Assembly (NCBI GenBank): GCA_017433225.1 | Contig: JAFRHS010000029.1 | Coordinates: 1-64,000, forward strand | Direction: 5' to 3' | DNA from: Clostridia bacterium | GTDB lineage: Bacteria > Bacillota > Clostridia > Oscillospirales > Acutalibacteraceae | DNA: 64,000 bases | In this document: piece by piece, positions 35,198 to 44,494 of the stretch | How positions within the stretch are numbered: position 1 is the first letter of the stretch | Layout of the letters: each line of letters opens with the position of its first letter | Notes under the pieces: model-generated | Told to the model about the DNA's origin: nothing | The model's input: the letters and a program-made list of their open reading frames with translations, nothing else | The model's database searches: none | Position numbers and translations under genes: made by a program

Positions 35198-35927
35198 GAC
35201 CTACTGTGGAAAGACCTACGGGGTACAGGACCTGTCGGTCGGTTTCCTCGGAGGCTTTGCGGGCGGTCTCGCAACAGGGTTCCTGCTCTTTGGACATCCG
35301 GTACCGGAACTGGTGCTCGCCATCCTGTTCGGCTGGTACTTCCGCGGCGCCTGGGTGCGTCACAAGGTGGAAAAGCGGAAACGGGATTTCCTCGACCAGT
35401 TCTGCGACTACCTCGACTCCATCGCCACCTCCCTCGCGGTCGGCCGTAACGGCTACGAGTCGTTCCTGACGGCGGACGACGACATGAAGGAACTCTACGA
35501 AAAGGGCGCGCCCATCCGGTATGCCTCGGGGCGATTGACGGAAGGCCTCAAAAACGGGCGTTCCATCCCGGACCTGCTCCGGGAAATGGCAGAGGAGACG
35601 GACTGCTCGAGCGTGCGGACGTTCGGGGAGATCTACCAGATCTGCAGTACGGCGGGCGGGAACCTGAAGCACATCGTCGGAGACACCCGGAACATGATCA
35701 TCGAGAAGATCGCCATCGAACAGGAGATCCAGACGGTGCTGACCGGACCGAAAAACGAACTGAACATCATGGTCCTCATGCCGCTCGTCATCCTCGCGTC
35801 TCTGCGGGTGCTCGGGGGAGGGATCATTACGGACGACTCGTCCTCCATGCTGGTGAACACGATCGCTCTCGGCATCTTCGGGGGCTCGTACTGGCTGGGC
35901 AGGAAGATCGTCGACATTCGGGTTTGA
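35091..35927 (+). CDS. TadB-type pilus assembly membrane protein
   Basis: Inner-membrane platform protein of the type II secretion F family. 278 residues from ATG 35,091, which has GGAGGTAT upstream. It lies 107 bases inside tadA in another frame. The N-terminal 30 residues are basic and low-complexity. Two membrane segments follow (about residues 44-62 and 66-80), then a cytoplasmic helical domain with S-L-A-V-G-R-N-G-Y-E and G-R-S-I-P-D-L-L, and two C-terminal segments. No later in-frame start has a ribosome binding site, so the long overlap seems real. Confidence 0.85.
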   Translation: MKRPRIRVRSASDGQTPTESSPSKNRTRTIPTFSFETYCGKTYGVQDLSVGFLGGFAGGLATGFLLFGHPVPELVLAILFGWYFRGAWVRHKVEKRKRDFLDQFCDYLDSIATSLAVGRNGYESFLTADDDMKELYEKGAPIRYASGRLTEGLKNGRSIPDLLREMAEETDCSSVRTFGEIYQICSTAGGNLKHIVGDTRNMIIEKIAIEQEIQTVLTGPKNELNIMVLMPLVILASLRVLGGGIITDDSSSMLVNTIALGIFGGSYWLGRKIVDIRV

Positions 35928-35945
35928 ACAGAAAGGAGCGGGCAC

Positions 35946-36800
35946 ATGACTTACTGGCTGCGCGTCGGGCTGATGGTGCTGGCGACCCTGCTGTCGATCT
36001 GTTCGGCCTCTCTTCTGTTCCGCGCCCGCAACGACAAGATCGATGTCACGGGCCTTCCGGTGTTTTTTCTGGAGTCGCTGTTCCCTGCGGGCCGCCGCCT
36101 GCGCAAACGGCTGAAGAGGAAAGACCGGAGTTCCCGGGACCGGTACCGCAAACTCCTCGAACTGTACTCGCCCGGAGAAGCCGAGCGCATCCGGCGGCAG
36201 GCGATGGATGCAGGATATACCTACCTGCTGCTCCTGCTCCCGCTCCTTCTGCTGATGCTGGCGGTCACGGGCGATGTGCTGCTCGGCAGCCTCGAACTGG
36301 TCCTGCTCGCCGGGCTCTGCCTGTACTTCGACTACTGGCTCGACACCACGGTGCGGAAACGGCACGCCGAACTGGAGACCCAGTACCCTTCCATGCTGAC
36401 GGAGATGTCTCTCATGGTGAATGTGGGCATCACCGCCGGGGAAGCATTCGACCGGGTGGCGGTCTCCTCGAACGGGCTTCTGTTTCAGGAGATGCAGCGG
36501 GTGACGGAGAGTGTGAAGAACGGCATGCCGATCGACGAGGCGCTGGACACCCTGAGCACCCGGGCACCGCTCAGAGAGATGAAGAAGTTCGTCTCTCTGT
36601 ACAAACAGAATCTGGTCAAAGGCGGACCGGACTTTCCGCGAACACTTGCGGAAATGGCGGCCAATGCCTGGACCGACCGAAAGAACTCCGCCCGGACCCA
36701 GGGAGAACTGGCGGAGCAGAAACTGTTGCTCCCTACCATGTTCATGTTTGTCGGCATCCTGCTCATCATCATCGTGCCGGCATTCCGCAATCTGTTTTGA
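35946..36800 (+). CDS. TadC-type pilus assembly membrane protein
   Basis: 284 residues, ATG 35,946 preceded by AAAGGAG. It has an N-terminal membrane segment (about 5-24) and two close segments (about 91-108 and 112-128). The type II secretion F cytoplasmic domain follows with S-L-M-V-N-V-G-I-T-A-G-E-A-F and G-M-P-I-D-E-A-L, ending in a final hydrophobic stretch with M-F-V-G-I-L-L-I-I-I-V-P-A-F. It partners TadB in the membrane platform. A 379-codon frame over the same bases is a shadow. Confidence 0.9.
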   Translation: MTYWLRVGLMVLATLLSICSASLLFRARNDKIDVTGLPVFFLESLFPAGRRLRKRLKRKDRSSRDRYRKLLELYSPGEAERIRRQAMDAGYTYLLLLLPLLLLMLAVTGDVLLGSLELVLLAGLCLYFDYWLDTTVRKRHAELETQYPSMLTEMSLMVNVGITAGEAFDRVAVSSNGLLFQEMQRVTESVKNGMPIDEALDTLSTRAPLREMKKFVSLYKQNLVKGGPDFPRTLAEMAANAWTDRKNSARTQGELAEQKLLLPTMFMFVGILLIIIVPAFRNLF

Positions 36801-36829
36801 GACCCGGAGACGGGGAAAGGAGACGTGTT

Positions 36830-37063
36830 ATGAAACTGCTCGTATTTCTATGGAACTGGTGGATCGCCCTGACCGAAAAGGTGCGGCGATTCACGGTGAA
36901 GACCGCGGCGGCGGCAGCGGCCGGCAACACCGGCGAGATCAATATCGTGGCGATGGTGCTCATCATCATCGTCGTCATCGCTCTCGTGGCGATCTTCCGA
37001 AGTGAGATGACCGACATTGTTACGAAGATGTTTGAAAAGATCCGCAGCGGCATGGAACTCTGA
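36830..37063 (+). CDS. Flp1-type pilin
   Basis: 77 residues, ATG 36,830 with AAAGGAGA upstream. Likely pilus subunit. A basic leader with Ala repeat ends at G-N-T-G, followed by E-I-N-I-V-A-M-V-L-I-I-I-V-V-I-A-L-V, which fits prepilin-peptidase cleavage between Gly and Glu and the hydrophobic pilin core. Proteins of this form are the Flp1-like pilins of Clostridia. The mature peptide would be about 44 residues. It sits between TadC and the TadE-like gene in the operon, and a prepilin peptidase is encoded at 41,826-42,347. Confidence 0.85.
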   Translation: MKLLVFLWNWWIALTEKVRRFTVKTAAAAAAGNTGEINIVAMVLIIIVVIALVAIFRSEMTDIVTKMFEKIRSGMEL

Positions 37064-37592
37064 GAAGAGTTCTTCGGAGCGGGACCGGGGCTCCGCCCAG
37101 GTCATCGAGTTTTCTTATGTGTTCCCGATCGTCCTGCTGACGGTGGTGGGACTCATGTACCTTACGTTCCTGCTCTTTTTCCATGTCTATGCATTCCATG
37201 TGACGGAGGATGCGGTCGAAACGGCAACGCGTTACGTGGGCGGAGACCGGCTCTACTGGCAGTTGTCCACCCACAGTCTCGACGCCGAAGTCCTGTCTGA
37301 CTGCGCCGGCGACATGGAGAAAAAGCTGACCGCGATGCAGGTCCTGCCGGGGCTGAAGTTCTCATCCGTCCTCGAAGAGAACGCCGTCGGCAGCCGCATC
37401 GTTGCAGGCGCAACCTGCTCCTTCCGGGGAAAACGGCTGTTTTCCGTCCGGTCGGAGCGGGCGTTGCGCAAACCGACCGAATTCGCGGAAACGGTCGACC
37501 TGGCGGAAGACCTTGCAGAGGACACAGGGCTGAAACAGTTCCTCGAGCAGAGGTTCGGCCGATATATCAAGATGGACAAGGAGTACCTGTGA
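37017..37592 (+). CDS. TadE-like minor pilin
   Basis: Up to 191 residues. The region from residue 25, R-G-S-A-Q-V-I-E-F-S-Y-V-F-P, followed by a hydrophobic run matches the N-terminus of TadE-like pseudopilins, where Gly-Ser and a downstream Glu mark processing. There is no ATG before this motif. The frame opens with TTG at 37,017 or 37,032, inside the flp gene, with only weak Shine-Dalgarno matches, so the start is uncertain and translational coupling is likely. The rest is an extracytoplasmic domain. The stop overlaps the next start (ATGATG). Confidence 0.8.
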   Translation: MLRRCLKRSAAAWNSEKSSSERDRGSAQVIEFSYVFPIVLLTVVGLMYLTFLLFFHVYAFHVTEDAVETATRYVGGDRLYWQLSTHSLDAEVLSDCAGDMEKKLTAMQVLPGLKFSSVLEENAVGSRIVAGATCSFRGKRLFSVRSERALRKPTEFAETVDLAEDLAEDTGLKQFLEQRFGRYIKMDKEYL

Positions 37593-40207
37593 TGAACCAT
37601 CAGACCCTGAGGGGATCCATCTCCCTGTTCCTCGTCCTCATCCTGATGCCGCTGTTCAGCGGCACATATCTTGCCATCGATGCCGGGCGGGCCGCTGCAG
37701 CCCGCTCCCGGCTGGAGAGCGCACTGAACCTGACCGGGAATGCGGCGCTGAACGACTACGACGAAGCGTTGAAAGACTGGTACGGGCTCTTTGCCATGGC
37801 GAAGTCTCAGGAAGCTTATGAAAACGAACTGACTGCTGTGTTTTCCGGCACGATCGATGCCGGAGAGGCAACGGGAGACGGGGCCTTTGACAATTACATC
37901 AACACGGGGACGAAAGAGTTTTCCGTCTCCTTCCCGTCTGAGGCATCGCTGGCCAGGCCGGCAGTGCTCGAACGGACTGTGACCGGGTACATGAAGTACC
38001 GCGGTCCGTACCGGTTTGCCCGGGGCGTGAGTCAGCGGATCGGGGCGTTCCAGCACATCCGCGAGGCCTCGGAAGCCCTGTCGAAAAGTCAGGATTACTA
38101 CGACGACCTCTCCGGCGTCAGCAAACAGCTGACCAAACTGGCGGACGGACTGCCGGCGGGGGCGGAAGGCTTCGACCCCGGCGCACAGGAGTCTGCCGTG
38201 AAGTCCATCCTCGGCGGCCTCGACAAGCTGTCTTCCCAGGTGAAGAAGACCGACCGGTCGGCGGATGCCTGGAAGAATGCCCTTGACCAGATGCCGGAGG
38301 GCGAAGCGAGGTCTCTGCTCGCCGGCGACTATAAAGCGACGGCAGGGGTCCTGAACGAAGAAGGGGTCGCGGCCTTGCGGGACAAACTGAACGCCGACCT
38401 TGCCGCCATCGATGACTACAACGCCGCCAAAAAGAAGGCCGGGGAAGACCGGAAAGCAGCAGAAGAAGCGCTGAAAGCGGCGGAAGAGGCGGCGGCCGCC
38501 GGCGGGGAAGTCCCGCAGGGATTGGTTGACCCGGCGTCCATCAGAGACCCGGAGCCGCCGAACCTTTCCTACCAGGACGACGCGCTCTACGGGTACATCG
38601 CCGGAAGCCGGACGAAAGACAGTTCGGACCCGGAAAAAGACGAGAAGCGTTCGGTGAAGGAGGCTCTGGAAGCGTTCAAGGATGCCGACCGCACGACGCT
38701 GGTATCGGGGGTCCCGGACCGGTATGTCTCCAGTGCCGTGGGCAGCGCAGCGGCGTCGGCGATCGACGCGGTGGGGAGTTCAGCTGCCAATGTCCCTTCG
38801 GACAGCGGCGGGAGCGTCCAGTCTCAGATGAGCGGCCTTCGGACCTTTTTCCGGCATCTGACCGGCAGTACGGACAGTCTTCTGTCTGACAGCTATGTGG
38901 AAGAGTTCCTGACAGAGAGTTTCAGCTGCTATACCAGCGAGGACTCCGCCAAAACGCTGGCGGGCGCCGACCTCAAGGCCGGGCCGCTGTTCAAAGGCGA
39001 GGCAGAGTACCTGCTGTTTGGGCAGGACTACCTCCCGGCGAATGTCCACCTGGCCGCAGATCTCCTGTTTGCCATCCGCGTGCTGTTCAACTCTATCTAT
39101 GCCTTTTCCAACGCGAGGATGCGGGCGGAAGCTCTGTCCGTGGCGACGGCGGTGGCGGCATGGACCGGCGCCGGGGTGGCGGTCGCTCAGAATCTCATTC
39201 TCGGAGCCTGGGCGATGGCGGAATCCGTGAGCGATGTTGCGACGCTTTTGAAAGGCGGGACGGTCCCGCTTTACAAGAACGCCGCCACCTGGACGCTCGG
39301 CCTGTCCGGCATCTCGAACAAACTGCGGGAAGGCGCCGTCTCTCTGGCCAGTCACACCATCGATGACGTCTACGCAAAGATCGAAAAGGCGGCAGACGAC
39401 AAGATCGAAGAGGTGCGCGACATCGCCCTCAGCTACTTCCGGGAGACGACCGAAGGGGCGGTGGAGTCTCTGACGAACCTGATCCTGACCCCGGTGGAGG
39501 CGAAGATCACCACGCTCATCGGCGACAAGTCGAGGGAATCGGTTACCCGGGAGGAAGTCCGGTCGATGCTGGCGTCGGCCGTCGACAGCGCGGACAACGG
39601 TTCCGCCGGATATGCCGCGGCGAAAGCGGCTTTCAACAGCGTTGCGCTGGAGCCTCTGACCGATGTCGTCTCCTCCAATTATAAAAGCCTTCTCAGCCTG
39701 GACGAGTCGATCGCGACCACGGCCGCGAATGCCATTCGCCACGGGATCGAAGACGCGTATTCCACCCTGTTCTCGGAGGTCAAAAAGGCGGTGGACCGGA
39801 AAGTCTCCGGCGTGGAACAGACCATCCACAACGCGTTCAAGGAAGGCGGCGATGAGCTGAAGGCGGACGTGACCGACGCCATCGACGGCTATGCGGAAAC
39901 GCTTTCCGAATACCTCGGCTCCGGCAGCGGCGGCGGGACGACCCTGTCCCGAAACACGGCGCTGTCCTCCTACTCCGGCACGGCCATGTCTTACCGGGAC
40001 TACCTTAAGATCTTTGTGTTCACGGGCCTCGTGAACAACAACGTCAAAAAGGGCATGCTGACCCGCGCCGCAAAACTCATGCAGGCGAACTGTCACCAGA
40101 CAGAGAAGTCGTTCTCCATCGCCAAAGCATACCGAAAGATCGAACTGTCCGGCGCCGCCGGCATCGTGACCCACACCGTGAAAGGACGTGAGACCTATGC
40201 GTACTGA
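37589..40207 (+). CDS. TadG/DUF5702-like large pilus-locus protein
   Basis: 872 residues. The N-terminus L-R-G-S-I-S-L-F-L-V-L-I-L-M-P-L-F followed by A-I-D-A-G-R-A-A-A-A-R-S is the TadG/DUF5702 pattern, a single anchor with a pilin-like Gly-Ser start. Most of the protein is predicted extracytoplasmic, with long Ala, Lys and Glu-rich coiled-coil regions (about residues 155-310 and 590-790). A hydrophobic patch lies near 500-550. Such proteins are thought to connect or anchor the pilus at the envelope. It overlaps its neighbours at both ends, consistent with tight coupling in the operon. Confidence 0.78.
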   Translation: MMNHQTLRGSISLFLVLILMPLFSGTYLAIDAGRAAAARSRLESALNLTGNAALNDYDEALKDWYGLFAMAKSQEAYENELTAVFSGTIDAGEATGDGAFDNYINTGTKEFSVSFPSEASLARPAVLERTVTGYMKYRGPYRFARGVSQRIGAFQHIREASEALSKSQDYYDDLSGVSKQLTKLADGLPAGAEGFDPGAQESAVKSILGGLDKLSSQVKKTDRSADAWKNALDQMPEGEARSLLAGDYKATAGVLNEEGVAALRDKLNADLAAIDDYNAAKKKAGEDRKAAEEALKAAEEAAAAGGEVPQGLVDPASIRDPEPPNLSYQDDALYGYIAGSRTKDSSDPEKDEKRSVKEALEAFKDADRTTLVSGVPDRYVSSAVGSAAASAIDAVGSSAANVPSDSGGSVQSQMSGLRTFFRHLTGSTDSLLSDSYVEEFLTESFSCYTSEDSAKTLAGADLKAGPLFKGEAEYLLFGQDYLPANVHLAADLLFAIRVLFNSIYAFSNARMRAEALSVATAVAAWTGAGVAVAQNLILGAWAMAESVSDVATLLKGGTVPLYKNAATWTLGLSGISNKLREGAVSLASHTIDDVYAKIEKAADDKIEEVRDIALSYFRETTEGAVESLTNLILTPVEAKITTLIGDKSRESVTREEVRSMLASAVDSADNGSAGYAAAKAAFNSVALEPLTDVVSSNYKSLLSLDESIATTAANAIRHGIEDAYSTLFSEVKKAVDRKVSGVEQTIHNAFKEGGDELKADVTDAIDGYAETLSEYLGSGSGGGTTLSRNTALSSYSGTAMSYRDYLKIFVFTGLVNNNVKKGMLTRAAKLMQANCHQTEKSFSIAKAYRKIELSGAAGIVTHTVKGRETYAY

Positions 40208-40796
40208 CCTGCTTCGCCACGGGGCGATCAGTCTGCTCTGCCTCCTGACATCCCTCTGCATCCTGACCTCCTGCGGGTCGAAGGGGAGCGGGGCTGCCGG
40301 CTCGGGGCCGGTGCCATCGAGCGCTTCTGACACTTCGAGCGAGAATGGATCATCCGTCACGTTCGGCGACGCGTCAGCGGCCACCGCACATTTCCCGACC
40401 TTCGAAGTCGCCGTCCCGGCAGATTGGTCTGTCCGGGGAAATGTCGGGAAAGTCTATGAAGGCGACGGCATGTTCCTGCTGGCAGGGCCGCTGGACGACG
40501 CATCGGATACAGCGTCTGTCGAAGCGGCACTGGCAGAGGAGCTGGAGCTGTTTTTCAATACCGAATACTACCGCTCTCAAGTGCGGTTCGAATATGAAAA
40601 AGAATATGAAGACGGGGCGATGCATCGCCTCAGCGGGACCCTTCACAACGACCGGGACGGAGGGACGCACCGCTTTGCGGGATGCTTCCGACCCACTCCC
40701 GGAATGTACTGCTATTACTTCTGGCCGGACTCGTCCCGCGACCGCGACGGCGAGCGTTATATGGAGACTTCCTATGAAAGCATCCGCATCCTCTGA
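40197..40796 (+). CDS. Lipoprotein of the pilus operon
   Basis: 199 residues from ATG 40,197, which has AAAGGA upstream; a GTG three codons earlier is too close to that site. Signal and lipobox L-T-S-C-G end near residue 27, followed by a Ser/Gly/Ala linker and a compact domain of about 140 residues containing V-A-V-P-A-D-W-S-V and a C-terminal Y-M-E-T-S-Y-E-S-I. This resembles small lipoproteins that describe a PsbP-like or DUF-type fold, but I cannot name the family. A role as pilotin or envelope accessory for the Tad pilus is inferred from position only. Confidence 0.7.
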   Translation: MRTDLLRHGAISLLCLLTSLCILTSCGSKGSGAAGSGPVPSSASDTSSENGSSVTFGDASAATAHFPTFEVAVPADWSVRGNVGKVYEGDGMFLLAGPLDDASDTASVEAALAEELELFFNTEYYRSQVRFEYEKEYEDGAMHRLSGTLHNDRDGGTHRFAGCFRPTPGMYCYYFWPDSSRDRDGERYMETSYESIRIL

Positions 40797-41829
40797 CCGC
40801 GGCTCCTACAGCGTGGAAGGCGCCCTTTCGCTGACCGTATTCACGGCTTGCCTCATGGCGCTCATCTCGATCCTGACCGTCATCAAAACGGAGGCGGAAA
40901 TAGGGGACGCGCTCCGCGAGACCGCCATGGAGCTGTCGCAATACTCTTATGTCTGGGGCCGTACCGAGTACCTGAAAGACTACGCTGAAGAGAAACTGCC
41001 GAAACTCGCGGAGCTGATGGGGGATCCCGAAGGGACCTCCGACCTCTCCCTGACCGGTCCCGCCGTGGCCAAACTGCTGACAAAGCAGAATTTTCCGCAG
41101 GACAACGCGGACGAATGGCTGAAAAAAAAGGGTGTGCGGGATGGCTATGAGGGGCTGGATTTCCTCGACACCCAGGTCCTGATGGACGGCAGGACCATCG
41201 AAGTGGCGGTCACTTATGACCTCGACGTGCAGACCTTTGGTCTGTTTCAAAAGACCCTTCACCAGAGGGCGGCCGCTGTCACCTATGGTCTCCTGCCCAC
41301 CGATTCCGCGTTGAAAGAGGCAAGGAAGAAACCGGTCGAGTCCACCATTTGGCAGGAGAACAATTTTGTCCGGGGTCGCTACTTCGCGAACGAAGTGCGC
41401 TCCGGAAAACAGTACGGCGTCCCGGTGAAACCGGGGCAGGGGATCGACTTGTACGACGCCGCGACCGGGACTTATGCGGAGGTGTATTCCATCAACGTGT
41501 TCCTGCCCACCTATGCCACTACGTCCTATGCCCCACGGGTCGATTCAATAGAAAAAGCGCTGTTCGGTTATGCCACAGACCTGCGGAAAGATATTTCCGG
41601 ACTGGGGCAGGAGATCGTGCTGGCGGACGGGTCTTCCGTGAAACCGGTGAAGGCGGAACGGAAGATCCTCATCCTCATCGTTCCGGAAGAGGTGAAGCAG
41701 TACGACGCCATGCAAGGCGCACTGGAGGGCACGGCAAATGCCGTTCGTGAAAAGTTCGGGATCTCTGTAGACCTCCGGTACGAACAGAAAGCGTTAGTCA
41801 AAAACGGGGAGGAGTCTGAGAAAAAATGA
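40774..41829 (+). CDS. Second TadE/F-like protein
   Basis: 351 residues from ATG 40,774; the open frame extends 143 codons upstream as a shadow of the lipoprotein gene. The N-terminus D-R-G-S-Y-S-V-E-G-A-L-S-L-T-V-F has the Gly-Ser plus Glu pattern and hydrophobic stretch of TadE/F pseudopilins. The remaining 300 residues are extracytoplasmic and carry no motif that I recognise. It overlaps the lipoprotein gene by 23 bases and the prepilin peptidase gene by four. Confidence 0.75.
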   Translation: MKASASSDRGSYSVEGALSLTVFTACLMALISILTVIKTEAEIGDALRETAMELSQYSYVWGRTEYLKDYAEEKLPKLAELMGDPEGTSDLSLTGPAVAKLLTKQNFPQDNADEWLKKKGVRDGYEGLDFLDTQVLMDGRTIEVAVTYDLDVQTFGLFQKTLHQRAAAVTYGLLPTDSALKEARKKPVESTIWQENNFVRGRYFANEVRSGKQYGVPVKPGQGIDLYDAATGTYAEVYSINVFLPTYATTSYAPRVDSIEKALFGYATDLRKDISGLGQEIVLADGSSVKPVKAERKILILIVPEEVKQYDAMQGALEGTANAVREKFGISVDLRYEQKALVKNGEESEKK

Positions 41830-42347
41830 TCGAAAAATATTGGGATTCGGGGTCTCTGCTCCTCCTTGTTTTCTGTCTGGTCCCTATCTGCAGAGAAGAT
41901 CTTCGCTCACGGACGATCCCTCAGAAGTGGTGCAACGCCCTTGGGGCAGGAGGGTTTTGCCTTGCTGCCGCGAAGACCCTCGTAACGATCATAACGGTAT
42001 ATCGCGACGCCGGTTCGCCCATTGCCGATGCCGCTGTATATACACCCATTTTCTTTTCTTTGGCAGGAGCCCTTGCCGCGACCGGCTTAGGGCTTCTCTG
42101 CCGGGGTGTGACCAGAGACGGGTTCGGCTGGGGCGACGTCAAGCTGATGGCGGCGCTCGGCGCTTCCATGGGACTGTTCCCGTTCCTGCGGGGCATGGCA
42201 CTGACCGGTCTCTGTTCTCTGGCCGCCGCATTGATCCTGCTACTGGTGAAAAAAGCAAAACCCTCAGACACACTGCCTTTTGCACCGTTTCTGGCGGCTG
42301 GAGCGGTGCTGTCGGAGGTCTTTGAATGGATGATGAAAGCGGGGTGA
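41826..42347 (+). CDS. Type IV prepilin peptidase (A24 family)
   Basis: 173 residues. An aspartyl membrane protease that cleaves the leader of Flp and TadE-like prepilins. The two catalytic aspartates are in C-R-E-D-L-R-S-R-T-I-P (about residue 25) and G-W-G-D-V-K-L-M-A-A-L-G (about residue 101, the GxGD motif). About five membrane segments. It lacks the N-terminal methyltransferase-type domain of long PilD proteins, as is usual for TadV/CpaA. ATGA overlap with the preceding gene. Confidence 0.92.
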   Translation: MIEKYWDSGSLLLLVFCLVPICREDLRSRTIPQKWCNALGAGGFCLAAAKTLVTIITVYRDAGSPIADAAVYTPIFFSLAGALAATGLGLLCRGVTRDGFGWGDVKLMAALGASMGLFPFLRGMALTGLCSLAAALILLLVKKAKPSDTLPFAPFLAAGAVLSEVFEWMMKAG

Positions 42348-42353
42348 GCCGTT

Positions 42354-43751
42354 ATGGCAGAAGAAAAGACGCCCCGTGCCGGAAAGAACGCTGTCCTTGC
42401 CGGGTTGCTGCTCCTGGTGTTCTGCGCCGCCGCCTGGGGACTGCTGTTTTACGGGCATCAGTCCGAAGTCGCCGGTCTGGAAGAACGGAAGCAGGCTGCG
42501 GACGAGAAGTTCCAAAAGCAGATCTACGACGAAGCGCTTGTGGATTACAAGGCCTGTCTGGAAGCATCGCCGAACGACCTTGTCTGCATGGCCCGTGTCG
42601 CGGAGATCTACCACCTCACCGGACAGGACAACAGCTGCATCGCCTGGTGTGAACGGGTCCTGCGGCAGGACCCGGGGGACTTGAAGATCCGGCTTTATGA
42701 GGCGCGGTCCTACGACAACAAAAAGAATGTGCGTTCCGCCATCGCGGTGCTGCAGAAAGCCGGGAAGGCCGACGGTACAGATGCGGAGCGGAAGGAGCGG
42801 GACGAATACCTGCGCGAACTGAAGGGGCGGTATGAACTGACCTACTTCTCTTTTCAAGAGATCTTCCCCTGGTTCCGCCTGCCGGACGGGACATCTGCCG
42901 CAACGGTTGCGGAAGAAGAGACCCTGGCGGTCTGTACCGCTGCCGGGAAAGAACTGCTCTCCGGAGCATGGCGTTTCCTCGGTGCTTCCGCCGATGAAGA
43001 CCTTCTGTTCCCGGTGCGGGAGCAGGACCAGTGGTTCTTTGTGGACGACAACGGAGAGCGGCGACTGGTACCGGACGGGACCTATCTGTCGTTGCACAGT
43101 TTCTCGGAAGGTCTCGCACCGGCGACCCGAAAGCGCGGACCGGAACCGGATGCCCCGGTGGTGGCCGGTTATCTCGATCAGACACTGAAAGAAGTGCGAT
43201 TCGACTTTCAGGAGACCTATCCACTGGCGGGCGGCTACGCCCTTGCGCGGAAAGACGGCACCTATTTCGTGCTGGATACGTCTCTCCAGGAGGTCACCGC
43301 CTGCGAATTCACGGCGGTCAAAGCCGACCCCTACGGGAACGCTCAGAAGTACGGGATGATCCTCGGCCGCCTGCCCGGCGACCCGGAACAGTGGGCGATG
43401 TACGCCCCGAACGGCATCCGCGTCAACGAGTTTTCGGCGGATGACATCCGCTTGCCGGAAGAAGTGAAGGCCCCTCTGGCGTTTTGCAAAGACGGTCTTT
43501 GGGGGTTCGTCACGCTCGACGGCACCGTTCTTCTGGAGCCCCGGTTCGAAGACGCTCTGTCGTTCTCGAAAGGTATGGCAGCCGTCAAAAAGGACGGCAA
43601 ATGGGGGTACATCGACGAGACGGGGGATTTTTTGATCCCGCCGACCTTCGATGAAGCGGGGCCGCTGTCGCCGACCGGTTCCGCCTTTGTCAAAAACCAT
43701 GCGGGATACAGTCTGATGACGCTCAGCCGGTACACCCGTTCAGAAAAGTAA
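42354..43751 (+). CDS. Membrane-anchored TPR and WG-repeat protein
   Basis: 465 residues. One anchor segment (about 13-34) is followed by TPR-like helices (about 45-130, including Y-D-E-A-L-V-D-Y-K-A-C-L) and then WG/KWG-type beta repeats. The clearest are D-G-L-W-G-F-V-T-L-D-G-T-V-L-L-E-P-R-F near residue 381 and D-G-K-W-G-Y-I-D-E-T-G-D-F-L-I-P-P near 413. WG repeats are widespread in surface or membrane proteins, without known activity. The gene is seven bases after the prepilin peptidase stop, so it travels with the pilus operon. Confidence 0.8.
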   Translation: MAEEKTPRAGKNAVLAGLLLLVFCAAAWGLLFYGHQSEVAGLEERKQAADEKFQKQIYDEALVDYKACLEASPNDLVCMARVAEIYHLTGQDNSCIAWCERVLRQDPGDLKIRLYEARSYDNKKNVRSAIAVLQKAGKADGTDAERKERDEYLRELKGRYELTYFSFQEIFPWFRLPDGTSAATVAEEETLAVCTAAGKELLSGAWRFLGASADEDLLFPVREQDQWFFVDDNGERRLVPDGTYLSLHSFSEGLAPATRKRGPEPDAPVVAGYLDQTLKEVRFDFQETYPLAGGYALARKDGTYFVLDTSLQEVTACEFTAVKADPYGNAQKYGMILGRLPGDPEQWAMYAPNGIRVNEFSADDIRLPEEVKAPLAFCKDGLWGFVTLDGTVLLEPRFEDALSFSKGMAAVKKDGKWGYIDETGDFLIPPTFDEAGPLSPTGSAFVKNHAGYSLMTLSRYTRSEK

Positions 43752-43770
43752 TAGAAAGAAGGAATGAACA

Positions 43771-44487
43771 ATGAAGAAGAAAGCGGCAGGCCGGACCATG
43801 GTCTTTGAAGAGGCCGATGTCTTTACCGCACAAAAATATCTGCGCAACCTGGCGACCGGCCGCAGCCCTCTTGACGGAGATGACCTTGCGGAAGACCATC
43901 TGCTCCGCGATCCGGCTCTGGTGAATGCCTTGAACCTCGCCGCCAATCTGCTTGAAGCATGGATGGACAACGGCGGGTTCAACCGGGTGGAACCGGACCG
44001 TACGAGGCCTTTTGAGATCTCCGATGCCGACCGCAGAAAGATCGTCATCTCGGAGGAGGCGGTCGGCATCATGACGATCGCCAACCGTATTTCCAAAGTC
44101 CTTCCCTATGATATGAAGACCGTCCGTTACGGGCAGATCTCCGCCTGGCTCCAGTACATCGGCGCCCTGGAATGGGAAGGGGAGACCGGGAAAAAACGTC
44201 GGGTCAGCACTGCGGTCGGGGAGCAGCTTGGCATCCGAAACGTCAGCCGCCGCGCCGCCGATGGCACCACTTACCGCAAAAACGTCTACGATGCCAACGC
44301 CCAGCGCTTCATCCTCGACAATCTGGAGGGCATCATGAGCTATTCATCGCAGGAGAAAGTCCGGGAGGCAGCGGAAAAGGTGGAGAAGAGCCAGGCCGGA
44401 AAGGACGCGCCGGAAACGGCTGTGTCCTCAGGACCGGCATCGGCGGAACCACCGAAAGCGGACCCCGTTTCACCCGAGGAGGCGTGA
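43771..44487 (+). CDS. Unknown protein at the end of the pilus operon
   Basis: 238 residues, ATG 43,771 with AGAAGGAA upstream. No signal or membrane segment. A first domain of about 100 residues begins F-E-E-A-D-V-F-T-A-Q-K-Y-L. A second, basic stretch Y-G-Q-I-S-A-W-L-Q-Y-I-G-A-L-E-W followed by S-T-A-V-G-E-Q-L-G-I looks like a small nucleic-acid or DUF-type fold. The last 55 residues are a low-complexity Ala, Pro, Glu tail. I do not recognise the family. It is eight bases upstream of the next gene. Confidence 0.6.
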   Translation: MKKKAAGRTMVFEEADVFTAQKYLRNLATGRSPLDGDDLAEDHLLRDPALVNALNLAANLLEAWMDNGGFNRVEPDRTRPFEISDADRRKIVISEEAVGIMTIANRISKVLPYDMKTVRYGQISAWLQYIGALEWEGETGKKRRVSTAVGEQLGIRNVSRRAADGTTYRKNVYDANAQRFILDNLEGIMSYSSQEKVREAAEKVEKSQAGKDAPETAVSSGPASAEPPKADPVSPEEA

Positions 44488-44494
44488 ACCTGCC

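Noticed and set aside
35924..37063. A 379-codon frame across tadC and flp.
   Set aside because: Only its last 77 codons (from 36,830) are a gene; the earlier part is a shadow of tadC.
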